DNA of 42,005 nt from Prevotella sp. (GCA_017561825.1 JAFZBK010000017.1:1-42005), one strand, 5' to 3'; positions 31,852-39,726 are shown, counted from the first letter of the stretch. Program-made: numbers and translations. The notes: generated from the sequence alone by a model not told the origin.

Positions 31852-32886
31852 TCATTTATCCTCGACCTTGGCACTACTGTTTTCGTCCCGTCCGTCACAC
31901 TGTGTGATGTTAGCCAAATCCGCCGCAAACTCATTCATATCAAGGCATTGAGCCCTTGTAATCCGTTTCGCAGCCGTTTCCGCACTATAATCAGCATAAG
32001 GGGCCAATACCAAGATGAAACCCTCTGAGCATCCCGTCAAATCCCTACCTGACGGGTAAATGAATTTCCCATCTAACCCTCGGTTCACTATATGTATCAT
32101 CGGCAGTTTCTCCTTGTAACACGCATCATAAACTGCTTTCTCTGCTGGCGAAATAAATGGCGATATCAGAATCGCTCCTCGTCGTGCTTCTTTGAGATAT
32201 GTTGCCACCTCTTCTTGTATCTGTACCTCTGTTAGATTGCGATGGCAACGAACTTGGAGACGTTCCGGATATGTAACAAAAAACGTGTTACCGACGGCAG
32301 TATATTGATGCCCCTTCTTTCCTGCCGAAAAATTATAGACCTTGCGCAGACGATTAGAAAAATGAACTTTGAGCCAGAGCCGACGTGGATTATCATTCAA
32401 ATAGGCTATCCACGTTTGTAGTTGCCCTTTGCGGAATAAGATACGATCATTAAATCCACGTGAGAAAAGAGAAGGCTTTTCCGAACTAAAGTTCTGAGCA
32501 CGCAACGAAGAATCACTCCATAGAGCATGCGTACAATCGCTTTTCCATGCAGCGACAATCTTTCCTAAAGAATAATCAGCCGGCAGTGTATCACGGATAT
32601 ATAGTATGACATGGAAATGATCTGGCATAATCTGGTAATGAAGCACCTGAACTCGGCAACCAGTCTTTTTCGTCGTCTCTGATGCCACATGTCGGAATGC
32701 TTCTGCCACATATGCGCCCAAAGCCGTAGGCTCAATCTTTGCTGTACCCGGGCTTTCACCCACAAGCGATCCAAGAACACGCATACGGGCTTCGGTCGTT
32801 ACTGTTACAAGATAGATACATGACGAAGTATAGTCATGCTTCTCCATGCGTCGCAATCTATTATGTTTGACAGGTGCTTTTTCCAT
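31852..32886 (-). CDS. REP-associated tyrosine transposase (RAYT) with C-terminal extension
   Basis: 344 residues. Residues 15-185 form a Y1 single-strand transposase domain: the HUH motif is H90-F91-H92 in MPDHFHVIL and the catalytic tyrosine is probably Y162 in AYLNDNP. RAYTs cut and join short hairpin repeats (REPs) and are normally single-copy, domesticated genes. Residues 200-320 are an extension (GAILISPFISPAEKAV, IVNRGLDGKFIYPSG, GFILVLAP) that looks like a Rossmann-type fold, perhaps DprA/SLOG-like; this is uncertain. The last residues (TQCDGRDENSSA) are encoded by a copy of a repeat that also occurs upstream at 33098, so the gene reads into a REP-like element. Promoter at 33000-33030. 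Confidence 0.85.
   Translation of the reverse strand: MEKAPVKHNRLRRMEKHDYTSSCIYLVTVTTEARMRVLGSLVGESPGTAKIEPTALGAYVAEAFRHVASETTKKTGCRVQVLHYQIMPDHFHVILYIRDTLPADYSLGKIVAAWKSDCTHALWSDSSLRAQNFSSEKPSLFSRGFNDRILFRKGQLQTWIAYLNDNPRRLWLKVHFSNRLRKVYNFSAGKKGHQYTAVGNTFFVTYPERLQVRCHRNLTEVQIQEEVATYLKEARRGAILISPFISPAEKAVYDACYKEKLPMIHIVNRGLDGKFIYPSGRDLTGCSEGFILVLAPYADYSAETAAKRITRAQCLDMNEFAADLANITQCDGRDENSSAKVEDK
31869..31920. repeat. REP-like repeat, copy 1, within the RAYT 3' end
   Basis: The first 29 bp (from TGGCACTACTG to CCGTCCGTCA) are identical to copy 2 at 33098; GTGTGATG and GCCAAATC then follow in both. Next to the 29-bp core a small hairpin can form (TCACA...TGTGA on the reverse strand). Confidence 0.8.
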
Positions 32887-32999
32887 TAGTATAAATTTAG
32901 GAACATATTAATCGTAACTACTACAAAGACAGTGTAATTTGAGAACAATCAAACTAACTTGAATTGCTGAGATACTGCCTGCCTTCGTAAATACAGACG

Positions 33000-33030
33000 C
33001 AAAGGTACTCATTTTTCTCGAAACAACAAA
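33000..33030 (-). promoter_or_regulatory. promoter of the RAYT gene
   Basis: On the reverse strand: TTTG (33030-33027), 19-bp spacer, TACCTTTG (33007-33000), giving a leader of about 110 nt. Confidence 0.7.
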
Positions 33031-33097
33031 ATACTTGTGCCAATAATCTCCACTTCATTCTCACTCGGCATCACCGCTCCACATCGTACCAAGCCCC

Positions 33098-33162
33098 TGG
33101 CACTACTGTTTTCGTCCCGTCCGTCATACTTTAGTGTGATGCGCACATCGACGAGCCAAATC
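33098..33162. repeat. REP-like repeat, copy 2, upstream of the RAYT gene
   Basis: Same orientation as copy 1, sharing 29 identical bp and then GTGTGATG and GAGCCAAATC with a longer spacer. On the reverse strand TCACAC...GTATGA forms an imperfect hairpin. Confidence 0.8.
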
Positions 33163-33221
33163 GTGACGATAATCACGGAATGTAGTGTACTGAATAAGTT
33201 GACAAAATTTGAGTTCAACTT

Positions 33222-33590
33222 ATGAGTAGAAATGTAAAGAAAAGTAGAGAAGAAAGTCTGGAGATACTTCGTGAGTATCTGACCACCGACCAATCAAAAG
33301 GCGCCATATGTCGAAAATATGGGCTGAATCGTAATTGGGTTTACACGAATTTGATTAAATTTGCAGTCGCAGACAAGAAAGGAGGGTTGCCGATGAAGAA
33401 ATTGCCAGGTAATGTAAGTATCGAGAAGAACTATCACGACAGCGATCGTGAAGACCTCCTGCGTCGTATCCGCGAATTGGAGATAGAGCTGCGCAAGACA
33501 GAGATGGCACGTGATGCCTATGAAGAGATGATCCGTCTTGCCGAGCAGTACTACAACCTCCCGATAAGAAAAAAATCCGTTGCCAAGTAG
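33222..33590 (+). CDS. IS3-family transposase OrfA
   Basis: 122 residues. The N-terminal helix-turn-helix (EILREYLTTDQSKGAICRKYGLNRNWVYTNLIKF) recognises the element's ends, and the C-terminal half (DREDLLRRIRELEIELRKTEMARDAYEEMIRLA) is a leucine-zipper-like coiled coil for multimerisation. The end contains the slippery heptamer A AAA AAA at 33569-33575, in frame for -1 slippage, after which translation would enter OrfB to give the full OrfAB transposase. OrfA alone is expected to act as a regulator. Confidence 0.9.
   Translation: MSRNVKKSREESLEILREYLTTDQSKGAICRKYGLNRNWVYTNLIKFAVADKKGGLPMKKLPGNVSIEKNYHDSDREDLLRRIRELEIELRKTEMARDAYEEMIRLAEQYYNLPIRKKSVAK
33569..33575 (+). promoter_or_regulatory. 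-1 ribosomal frameshift site
   Basis: Seven A residues read as A-AAA-AAA in the OrfA frame. A -1 shift continues as ...KKIRCQVVESLSQKDRPGG, joining OrfA to OrfB without a stop. Confidence 0.85.
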
Positions 33591-33598
33591 TTGAGAGC

Positions 33599-34576
33599 TT
33601 GTCACAGAAGGACCGCCCTGGTGGCCATTACACCAAGACGGCTCTCTGTGAACTGCTTGGCATTAGCCGTAACGGCTATTACAAGCATGAGGAGAGTGAT
33701 GAAGAGTTCGGTATACTCGTGACGAGCATCGTGATGTACTGCCGCTGGCTGCGAGCGGAGGATCGCCTGCCGAAGGGTGGCTGCCGCGAGTTGCTGACCC
33801 TGTGCAAGGAATACTTCGGTGATAAGTTCAAGATTGGCCGGGACCGCTTCTACGACGTACTTCGAGCCAACGGCCTGATGCTTCGCCAGAGGCAGTACCG
33901 CCCCCGGACGACGGACTCGCGCCATCACTTCCATATTTACGAGGACCTGCTAAACACCACGCCCAGATTCGTGGCAAAGGCATGTGGAGAGATGATGGTT
34001 GCCGACATCACCTATGTCCGCTACCGTGACGGTTTCCTCTACCTGTCGCTGCTGACGGACTGCTACAGCCGCTATATCATCGGCTGGTGCCTGAGCCTTA
34101 CGCTTGAGACGGACGGGCCGCTGGAGGCCCTGCAGATGGGCCTGGGCTTTTACCGGAGCCACCGCATCAGCACCAAGGGACTCATCCACCACTCGGACAG
34201 GGGCATCCAGTATGCGTCATTCAAGTACACAGACCTGCTGAAGGCCAACAACATACGCATCAGCATGACACAGTGCGGAGACCCGCTGCACAATGCGCTG
34301 GCTGAGCGTATGAACAACACGGTGAAGAACTCCTGGCCATATGCCTATGAAGATATGGGATTCGACGAGGCACGGAAGGCTGTGGCCAATGCCATCATAA
34401 TGTACAACACGGCCCGTCCGCATAGCGCCCTGAACATGAGGACTCCATTCCAGATAGTCACGGGTATCAGGGCCAATCCGCTGCTCTCACCAACGAAGGC
34501 AGACCTTGCACGGATATCTCTCGGGGGTTCTTCGACCCCCGCCGACGGCATCCCCACGAGTGTTTTTCATGGTTAA
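33599..34576 (+). CDS. IS3-family transposase OrfB (DDE integrase domain)
   Basis: 325 residues if counted from a TTG at 33599, but it is most likely made as a fusion with OrfA by -1 frameshifting at 33569. It contains an N-terminal HTH_21-like part (GGHYTKTALCELLGISRNGYYKH) and a retroviral-type catalytic core with the acidic triad visible as D in VADITYVRY, D in HHSDRGIQYAS and E in LAERMNNTVKN. It catalyses cut and joining of the element's ends through a circular intermediate. The ORF is complete, so the element may be active. Confidence 0.92.
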   Translation: MSQKDRPGGHYTKTALCELLGISRNGYYKHEESDEEFGILVTSIVMYCRWLRAEDRLPKGGCRELLTLCKEYFGDKFKIGRDRFYDVLRANGLMLRQRQYRPRTTDSRHHFHIYEDLLNTTPRFVAKACGEMMVADITYVRYRDGFLYLSLLTDCYSRYIIGWCLSLTLETDGPLEALQMGLGFYRSHRISTKGLIHHSDRGIQYASFKYTDLLKANNIRISMTQCGDPLHNALAERMNNTVKNSWPYAYEDMGFDEARKAVANAIIMYNTARPHSALNMRTPFQIVTGIRANPLLSPTKADLARISLGGSSTPADGIPTSVFHG

Positions 34577-35013
34577 ATTCTGTTGATTATGACGTATAAT
34601 CGATTTATTGTCCTATCTTTGCCGCCGTAAACCCGATTCAGGAATAACGGAGAAATCTGTCAACCAGAACGGGAACTAAGTGATCTGCGTGTCAACTGGC
34701 TTAGGAATAAGCAGAACATAGCTATAACAATGTAAAAAAATAGGATTGTCAACCTATATTGAAATTAAAAGTATAATCTGTCAACCTAAATCAGTACACC
34801 TCAGAACTCAAAAATCGGATTGTTAGGTTTTGCATTGCGATATCTATGCTTTTAGGTGCTAAAACCTAGCCCTTTCTTTTCCCCATGGAGGGGCTGGAGG
34901 TGGGGTCTTTTCAATTATATTTAAGTCTCATGGAATTTGTGTTAAATATTATTAAGGCAGGCAGTCTTTTGACTTTTTCCCCATCTTTATAATATAATAA
35001 GGAACAAAAGTCC
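34577..35013. other. noncoding region: IS right end and flank
   Basis: 34577-34799 is the noncoding right end of the IS with TGTCAAC motifs near 34657, 34691, 34747 and 34779. 34800-35013 holds no supported gene; it includes a GC-rich palindromic repeat at 34868-34907 (CCCC-ATGGA-GGGG) and leads into the protease promoter. Confidence 0.6.
34868..34907 (-). repeat. GC-rich intergenic repeat, inverted copy
   Basis: CCCTTTCTTTTCCCCATGGA and what follows resemble the reverse complement of the repeats after the BspA-like gene (39382) and the serpin gene (41772). Confidence 0.55.
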
Positions 35014-35021
35014 TATATTTG
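35014..35021 (+). promoter_or_regulatory. -7 box of the protease-sigma operon
   Basis: TATATTTG, 7 bp before the ATG at 35029, implying a leader of only a few bases. No clear -33 TTTG, so an activator or alternative sigma may be needed. Confidence 0.6.
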
Positions 35022-35028
35022 CAAATAA

Positions 35029-36036
35029 ATGGATGTAAAAAGACTGATGTGTGCCATTGGACTGATGCTGTCGTTATGTGTGAATGGCTATGCTCATTCA
35101 AGTGACACGGGTCGATTGTATGCTGTGCTGGTTAATGGCGGGCGTAATAGACTGACGAACCATGAGCGCTATTGGAACGACTGCGCCTTCCTCTACCGTA
35201 CCCTGCGGCAGACTTTTCGTGTGCCGAAGCGCAACATCACCGTTTTGATGAGCGACGGCGGTGCTCCATCAGAGGACATGCTGCGGGCTGACGAACGGGG
35301 ATTCCTCTCGTCCCCTGTCGATCTTGATGGTGATGGACAGTCGGATGTCGATTATCCTGCAACAGAAGAGGCGCTTGTCAATGCCTTATACAGTTTGTCG
35401 AGGCGTCTTAACTTATACGATCATCTCTTTCTCTTCATTATCGATCATGGTGGTACCTATGGTGGCGATAATTCATTCATCTGGCTGTGGAACGACGAGA
35501 GAATGACTGACTATTACTTGGCCTCGCTGCTCGATAAGTTCAGGGTGGGTTCCATCGTCATCTTAATGGGACAATGTTATTCGGGCGGTTTTATGGCAGA
35601 CCTGATGCGCGAGGGGCGTGTGATGGCCACTGCATGTAGCGACAGTGAGCAGTCATGGAAATGTCCAGACCGTCCCTATGAAGAGTTTGTCTATCACTGG
35701 ACGTGTGCCGTTAATGGGGCTGATGAGTATGGTCATCCTGTGTATGCAGATACCAATGACGATGGAGAAGTGTCAATGCAAGAGGCCTTTCGGTACGCTC
35801 AAGCGCATGATCAGGCATTTGAAACACCGCAATACGCCTCATGGCCCGAACAACTAGGCGAGGAGTGGACATTCCAGCGTGCCCTTTCCAGTACAGTAGG
35901 TGTCCGTGAGATGGAGACGACAGAGCAAAAGTCCACAGCTATATGGACACTATCAGGGCAGCGCAGAAGCAGTGCTGGCGGCCACTCTATATATATCCAA
36001 CGAAAAGGTGGGAAGACAAAGAAGATAGTAAGATAG
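35029..36036 (+). CDS. secreted legumain/caspase-like (clan CD, C13-type) cysteine protease with T9SS tail
   Basis: 335 residues. Signal peptide 1-22. The catalytic pair of clan CD is visible as H140-G141 in FIIDHGG and C183 in ILMGQCYSGG, each after a hydrophobic strand; the start RLYAVLVNGGRNRLTNHERYWNDCAFLYRTL also fits the C13-like group. Two calcium-binding EF-hand-type loops are seen, DLDGDGQSD at 98-106 and DTNDDGEVSMQE at 241-252. The C terminus (TLSGQRR...SIYIQRKGGKTKKIVR) is a T9SS-type tail, so the protease should reach the surface or medium. The gene is 16 bp before the sigma-barrel gene and probably shares its transcript. Substrate unknown. Confidence 0.82.
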   Translation: MDVKRLMCAIGLMLSLCVNGYAHSSDTGRLYAVLVNGGRNRLTNHERYWNDCAFLYRTLRQTFRVPKRNITVLMSDGGAPSEDMLRADERGFLSSPVDLDGDGQSDVDYPATEEALVNALYSLSRRLNLYDHLFLFIIDHGGTYGGDNSFIWLWNDERMTDYYLASLLDKFRVGSIVILMGQCYSGGFMADLMREGRVMATACSDSEQSWKCPDRPYEEFVYHWTCAVNGADEYGHPVYADTNDDGEVSMQEAFRYAQAHDQAFETPQYASWPEQLGEEWTFQRALSSTVGVREMETTEQKSTAIWTLSGQRRSSAGGHSIYIQRKGGKTKKIVR

Positions 36037-36052
36037 TAATTAGTACAAGCGT

Positions 36053-37597
36053 ATGGCAGAACATAGCGTGAAGCAAATTGTAGAGCGGTGCCAGCAGGGC
36101 GATCGACAGGCATTCGGAGAGCTCTATACAGCTATGGCAGATCCGTTGCGTCAAGTCTGTCGTCACTATGTGACAGATGAGAGCGTCATCGACGATTTGC
36201 TTCACGACTCGTTCCTCCTGATCTTTAGTAAGATCAATTCTCTGAGAGATCCATCGAAAGCCGAAGCTTGGATGCAGAAGGTGACACAGAACCTGTCGTT
36301 GATTTATCTACAAAAGCATAAACAACAGTCAGCTGTAACGCTCGATGAATTGAAACAACCTCTGGCCGTGGCTGCTCCAGCGGCTGTGCCTATTACCTAC
36401 GAAGAGATATTGAATCTTGTGGATGCACTACCCAAGAGTTATCAGCGGGTGTTCCGTCTGTCTGTGCTTGAAGGAATGAGTCATCAAGAAATAGCCACCC
36501 TGCTCAATATTGAGCCGCATACATCATCAGCACAGCTGTTTCGTGCGAAAAAGCTGTTGCGTCAGTCGTTGGCAGTTCTATTGCTGAGTCTGCTGGTTAT
36601 TTGTCTGCCACTGGGTCTATGGTACGCTTTTCATCATCCGTCAGAAAAGGCTGAACCGTTGGTAAAGAAATCTTCCGAGCAGAATGAACCCGTCTCTTCG
36701 CAAGATGAACCCATATTGGCTCCTACTACGTTGCGTGCCGACAATGTGTCCATTCCGCCTAAGTATGTTGTCCGTCCATTACTGACTGATAATAGACAGG
36801 TAGAGACATCTGACAGTCCAACGTTACTCGCAGAAGAAAGGATGGTAACAGAAAATAGGGAAACAGAACAGACAAAAGCAGAAGATACAACCATCGTTCT
36901 GGGTGAGCCACATCGGCAGACACCTGTCCAAAGGGGCACTCCGTCTGTTACTCCAATGGAGTCCGTCAAGTCTGCTTCCGACAATGGAGAGTGGATGCTG
37001 GCCTTGGGTTACAATGGAATCAATGGTCAGCAGTCGTTTGACCTTCCTTATGGCGAAAAGGATATGAACGATCCTATGATGGATACCATTACTCACCATC
37101 GTCTGCCACTGACCATTGCAATACAAGTAAACAAGATGCTGAACGAGCAAATCTCTATAGGGTCAGGACTGCAATATACGCAGCTATATACAGAGACGCA
37201 TCTGGGTAACACCTACGCATGGGATGAACAGCAACAACGTCTGCACTATCTGGGCATCCCGTTGCGGTTGTCTTGGTATCCTGTAAGGAGTCGCCATTGG
37301 AATCTCTATGGATCAGTCCAGACTATGATGGAGCTGCCTTTACATGCAACACAGCAGAAGACAAGTTTCATAGATGGGCTTCAGGTTGATGTAAAAGAAC
37401 TACATCTGCATCCGTCCGTGCAGTGGTCGGTAGGCCTTGGTGCAGGATTTGAGTATAGATTGACACCAGTCATCGGTATCTATGCAGAGCCCAGTTTGCA
37501 GTATTTCTTTAAGACTGGAGATGGCCTTGACTCTTGGCGAACGGCTCATCCTGCTACTTTCTCTGTGCCCTTCGGTATTAGAATAACGATAGAATAA
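36053..37597 (+). CDS. ECF sigma factor fused to a membrane helix and an outer-membrane beta-barrel domain
   Basis: 514 residues in one open frame. Residues 8-88 match ECF sigma region 2 (DRQAFGELYTAMADPLRQVCRHYV, DDLLHDSFLLIFSKI) and 115-172 region 4 with its helix-turn-helix (LPKSYQRVFRLSVLEGMSHQEIATLLNI, SSAQLFRAKKLLRQ). A transmembrane helix follows at once (about 173-192), then a polar, proline/threonine-rich linker (195-310) long enough to cross the periplasm, and an OmpA/PorT-like barrel of about eight strands (312-514; WMLALGYNGINGQQSF, QISIGSGLQYTQLY, LGIPLRLSWYPV, VGLGAGFEYRL) ending GIRITIE. It would link surface sensing directly to RNA polymerase, unless proteolysis frees the sigma part. 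Bacteroides has dual-membrane-spanning anti-sigma factors with a like layout; here the sigma itself is attached. Confidence 0.85.
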   Translation: MAEHSVKQIVERCQQGDRQAFGELYTAMADPLRQVCRHYVTDESVIDDLLHDSFLLIFSKINSLRDPSKAEAWMQKVTQNLSLIYLQKHKQQSAVTLDELKQPLAVAAPAAVPITYEEILNLVDALPKSYQRVFRLSVLEGMSHQEIATLLNIEPHTSSAQLFRAKKLLRQSLAVLLLSLLVICLPLGLWYAFHHPSEKAEPLVKKSSEQNEPVSSQDEPILAPTTLRADNVSIPPKYVVRPLLTDNRQVETSDSPTLLAEERMVTENRETEQTKAEDTTIVLGEPHRQTPVQRGTPSVTPMESVKSASDNGEWMLALGYNGINGQQSFDLPYGEKDMNDPMMDTITHHRLPLTIAIQVNKMLNEQISIGSGLQYTQLYTETHLGNTYAWDEQQQRLHYLGIPLRLSWYPVRSRHWNLYGSVQTMMELPLHATQQKTSFIDGLQVDVKELHLHPSVQWSVGLGAGFEYRLTPVIGIYAEPSLQYFFKTGDGLDSWRTAHPATFSVPFGIRITIE

Positions 37598-37614
37598 ATA
37601 ACAATAAAAAATAT

Positions 37615-39381
37615 ATGATTATGAAAAAGCTATTATCTTTACTATTTATGGTTATCACCTCCATTGGCGTAAATGCACAGGCGGTTATTGCAGAGGTTGA
37701 TTGGACCCAAGAATCAGACTATTATAATGATATGTGGTACACTGCATATTCTATTAATTATTCCGTTACAAGCGAGGGCCTGGTAATAGAAAACCTTTCA
37801 GATGATTGGGAAACGATATGGAGAGCAACGATTCCAATTATTGAACATATTAAAGAACTAAAGGCCGGAAGACATTATCAGGTTAAACTTACTATTGATG
37901 CTCCTTGTTCCAATGAAACTCGTTTGGATATATCTGGCGAGCAAGGTTGTTATCTCTGGGTTGAAGCAGGCGAGCATGAATATACGGTTGACTTCCAGTT
38001 TAATGCGTTCCAAGATGTTACTGATGCTTATATAATGTACCAGTGTGGTTATTCGCCAGGTAAACATGTGATTAAGAAAGTTCAGGTTATTGATCTGGAG
38101 GCTGGTCAAGAAAAAGGGATTATTTACAATTACGATGCAGACAATAAAACTGCAGAGGTGAAAGGTATATCCAAGTATTCTCAAGAAAGTATAGAGATCC
38201 CCAATACTGTTATCCATGAAGGGAAAAAATACACCGTTACCAAGATCGGAGAAGGTGCTTTTCAGGGTTGTAAAGACCTGATTGTTGCAAAAATCCCAAG
38301 CAGCGTGATAATTATCGGCAGTAAAGCTTTTGCATATTGCACCAACCTGGCTTTTGTTGATATTCCAAACAGTGTGTTCCGTATCGATGAAGAAGCTTTC
38401 TATGGTTGTAGTAGTCTGATTTCAATTAACCTTCCCGAAAATCTGTATCGCATTGGACGTTGGGCTTTCTCCAATTGCAGCAGTTTAGTATCTTTAGACA
38501 TTCCCGGAGGAATACCATACATATCCGACCATGCTTTTGCTGGTTGCACAAGTCTGGTTTCCGTAACCTTCCGGAACTGTTTAACCAACCTCAGTGAGTC
38601 TGTTTTCTATGGTTGCAGAAGTCTTTCTGATATAAAGATAGTTGTATCTGATTATTATTCTTTCTGTCAGAATGCTATTCTAAGTCAATTGAAGAAAGAA
38701 AATGTTGATTGTCCAATTACCTTATTAAAAGAAAACGGAGATGAAATCCAAGAAGTCAAGATACCTGAACTTATTTCGTCTATCGGATTTGGAGCTTTCT
38801 ATAATTGTAAAGGCATAACGTCCGTAAGCATCCACAATGGAGTAACCTCCATCGGTGAATCGGCATTCGAGAATTGCTCTAATATAACATCCGTGTCAAT
38901 ACCCAATAGTGTGACTTCCATTGGAGCAAGAGCGTTTTATAACTGCGCAGGGCTGACCTCTTTTGTTTTACCTTATGATTTATCAATGATAAAGAAGCAA
39001 ACATTCTATGGCTGTACCAACCTTGAAGCCATTTCCATTCCTGCTTCAGTAGAATATATCTTCCAAGAAGCATTCGCAAAGTGTGATAATTTACAGCAAG
39101 TGACTGCTTTGCCAAAGATTCCACCTTTCATGTTTGCCAACTCTTTCTCCAACTATGATGCTATTTTGAAAGTGCCTGATTCTTCGATTGATCAATATAA
39201 GAGTACTGATCCTTGGAGCAGGTTTAAGATGATTGTGACAACATCAATACAGAATCCTTCCGTTGACCATCACGGTATCATCTCCGATTCGCCATTCTAC
39301 GACCTTAATGGCCGAAGAGTACAAGGAAAGCCCAAGAAGGGAGTGTATATACAAAACGGGGTAAAAAGAGTGGTGAGATAA
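37615..39381 (+). CDS. BspA-family leucine-rich repeat surface protein with N-terminal beta-domain and T9SS tail
   Basis: 588 residues. Signal peptide 1-21 (ends VNAQ); a second ATG at 37621 is an equally good start. Residues 25-160 form a beta-rich domain resembling the carbohydrate-binding insert of the xylanase at 727 (KAGRHYQVKLTIDA, DAYIMYQCGY, KVQVID). Residues 165-530 hold about a dozen LRR_5-type repeats (IGEGAFQGCKDL, IGSKAFAYCTNL, IDEEAFYGCSSL, IGESAFENCSNI). The C terminus (FYDLNGRRVQGKPKKGVYIQNGVKRVVR) is a T9SS tail. Such proteins mediate binding to host, other cells or polymers. It begins 17 bp after the sigma-barrel gene and is more AT-rich than its neighbours, suggesting shared expression and separate ancestry. 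Confidence 0.9.
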   Translation: MIMKKLLSLLFMVITSIGVNAQAVIAEVDWTQESDYYNDMWYTAYSINYSVTSEGLVIENLSDDWETIWRATIPIIEHIKELKAGRHYQVKLTIDAPCSNETRLDISGEQGCYLWVEAGEHEYTVDFQFNAFQDVTDAYIMYQCGYSPGKHVIKKVQVIDLEAGQEKGIIYNYDADNKTAEVKGISKYSQESIEIPNTVIHEGKKYTVTKIGEGAFQGCKDLIVAKIPSSVIIIGSKAFAYCTNLAFVDIPNSVFRIDEEAFYGCSSLISINLPENLYRIGRWAFSNCSSLVSLDIPGGIPYISDHAFAGCTSLVSVTFRNCLTNLSESVFYGCRSLSDIKIVVSDYYSFCQNAILSQLKKENVDCPITLLKENGDEIQEVKIPELISSIGFGAFYNCKGITSVSIHNGVTSIGESAFENCSNITSVSIPNSVTSIGARAFYNCAGLTSFVLPYDLSMIKKQTFYGCTNLEAISIPASVEYIFQEAFAKCDNLQQVTALPKIPPFMFANSFSNYDAILKVPDSSIDQYKSTDPWSRFKMIVTTSIQNPSVDHHGIISDSPFYDLNGRRVQGKPKKGVYIQNGVKRVVR

Positions 39382-39442
39382 GGCCACCCCCCTGCCCCTC
39401 CATAAAGGAGGGGAGATAGAGATAGCATATTATTCCTCTGAT
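39382..39442 (+). repeat. intergenic repeat after the BspA-like gene
   Basis: About 60 bp (GGCCACCCC ... CCTCCATAAAGGAGGGGAG ... GCATATTATTCCTCTGAT) closely matched after the serpin gene at 41772-41831, in both cases directly behind a T9SS tail and stop. Confidence 0.8.
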
Positions 39443-39445
39443 TGT

Positions 39446-39486
39446 AAAACTACCCGATCCATATCCAAGCATGGACGGGTAGTTTT
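39446..39486 (+). terminator. hairpin terminator of the protease-sigma-BspA cluster
   Basis: AAAACTACCCG (39446-39456) and CGGGTAGTTTT (39476-39486) form an 11-bp stem, extended inside by TCCAT/ATGGA, ending in TTTT. Confidence 0.85.
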
Positions 39487-39695
39487 CAAGCGAGTCAAAT
39501 GCATGTTCCCACGCCCCATTGACTAAGCAGAATCATCTGATTGGGAAGATTACAATACGATAATGGAATGAGTGGAAGCCGAAGGAAGTAAAGAGTAGGC
39601 AAGTAGGCAAAACGTAACTTCCAGGGCTATTGATAGATACAAGAATAGATTTTGCCAAATGACGAATATTGACGAACAAAAACCTTCTGAAATAC

Positions 39696-39726
39696 TTGGC
39701 GGGATAGATATATTATTATATCTTTG
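39696..39726 (+). promoter_or_regulatory. promoter of the serpin gene
   Basis: TTG (39696-39698), 20-bp spacer, TATCTTTG (39719-39726), giving a leader of about 105 nt before the ATG at 39835. Confidence 0.68.

Larger units (their letters stand above)
32887..33184. other. RAYT upstream region
   Basis: No gene is supported here. It holds the RAYT promoter (33000-33030), REP-like copy 2 (33098-33162) and the left flank of the IS3-type element. Confidence 0.6.
33185..34799 (+). mobile_element. IS3-family insertion sequence (IS150-like)
   Basis: About 1.6 kb bounded by imperfect terminal inverted repeats: GTGTACTGAATAAGTTGACA at 33185 and, at 34780-34799, the reverse complement of GTGTACTGATTTAGGTTGACA-like sequence. 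It holds two overlapping-function ORFs in the -1 relation and about 220 bp of noncoding DNA at the right end with repeated TGTCAAC motifs. No matching target duplication is seen: the flanks are GTA on the left and CTC on the right. Confidence 0.85.

Noticed and set aside
33037-33225. Small forward frame between RAYT and the IS
   Set aside because: It is made of REP-like repeat and promoter DNA, spans the IS left end, and has no protein-like features.
33569-33601. OrfB of the IS as an independent gene from TTG at 33599
   Set aside because: The A-AAA-AAA heptamer in the OrfA frame and clean -1 continuation fit the usual IS3-family fusion, which is the likelier way it is made.
36053-37597. Sequencing error joining a sigma gene to a separate barrel gene
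   Set aside because: The frame is continuous, a membrane helix follows the sigma domain directly, and there is no start, promoter or stop remnant between the parts. It cannot be fully excluded without reads.
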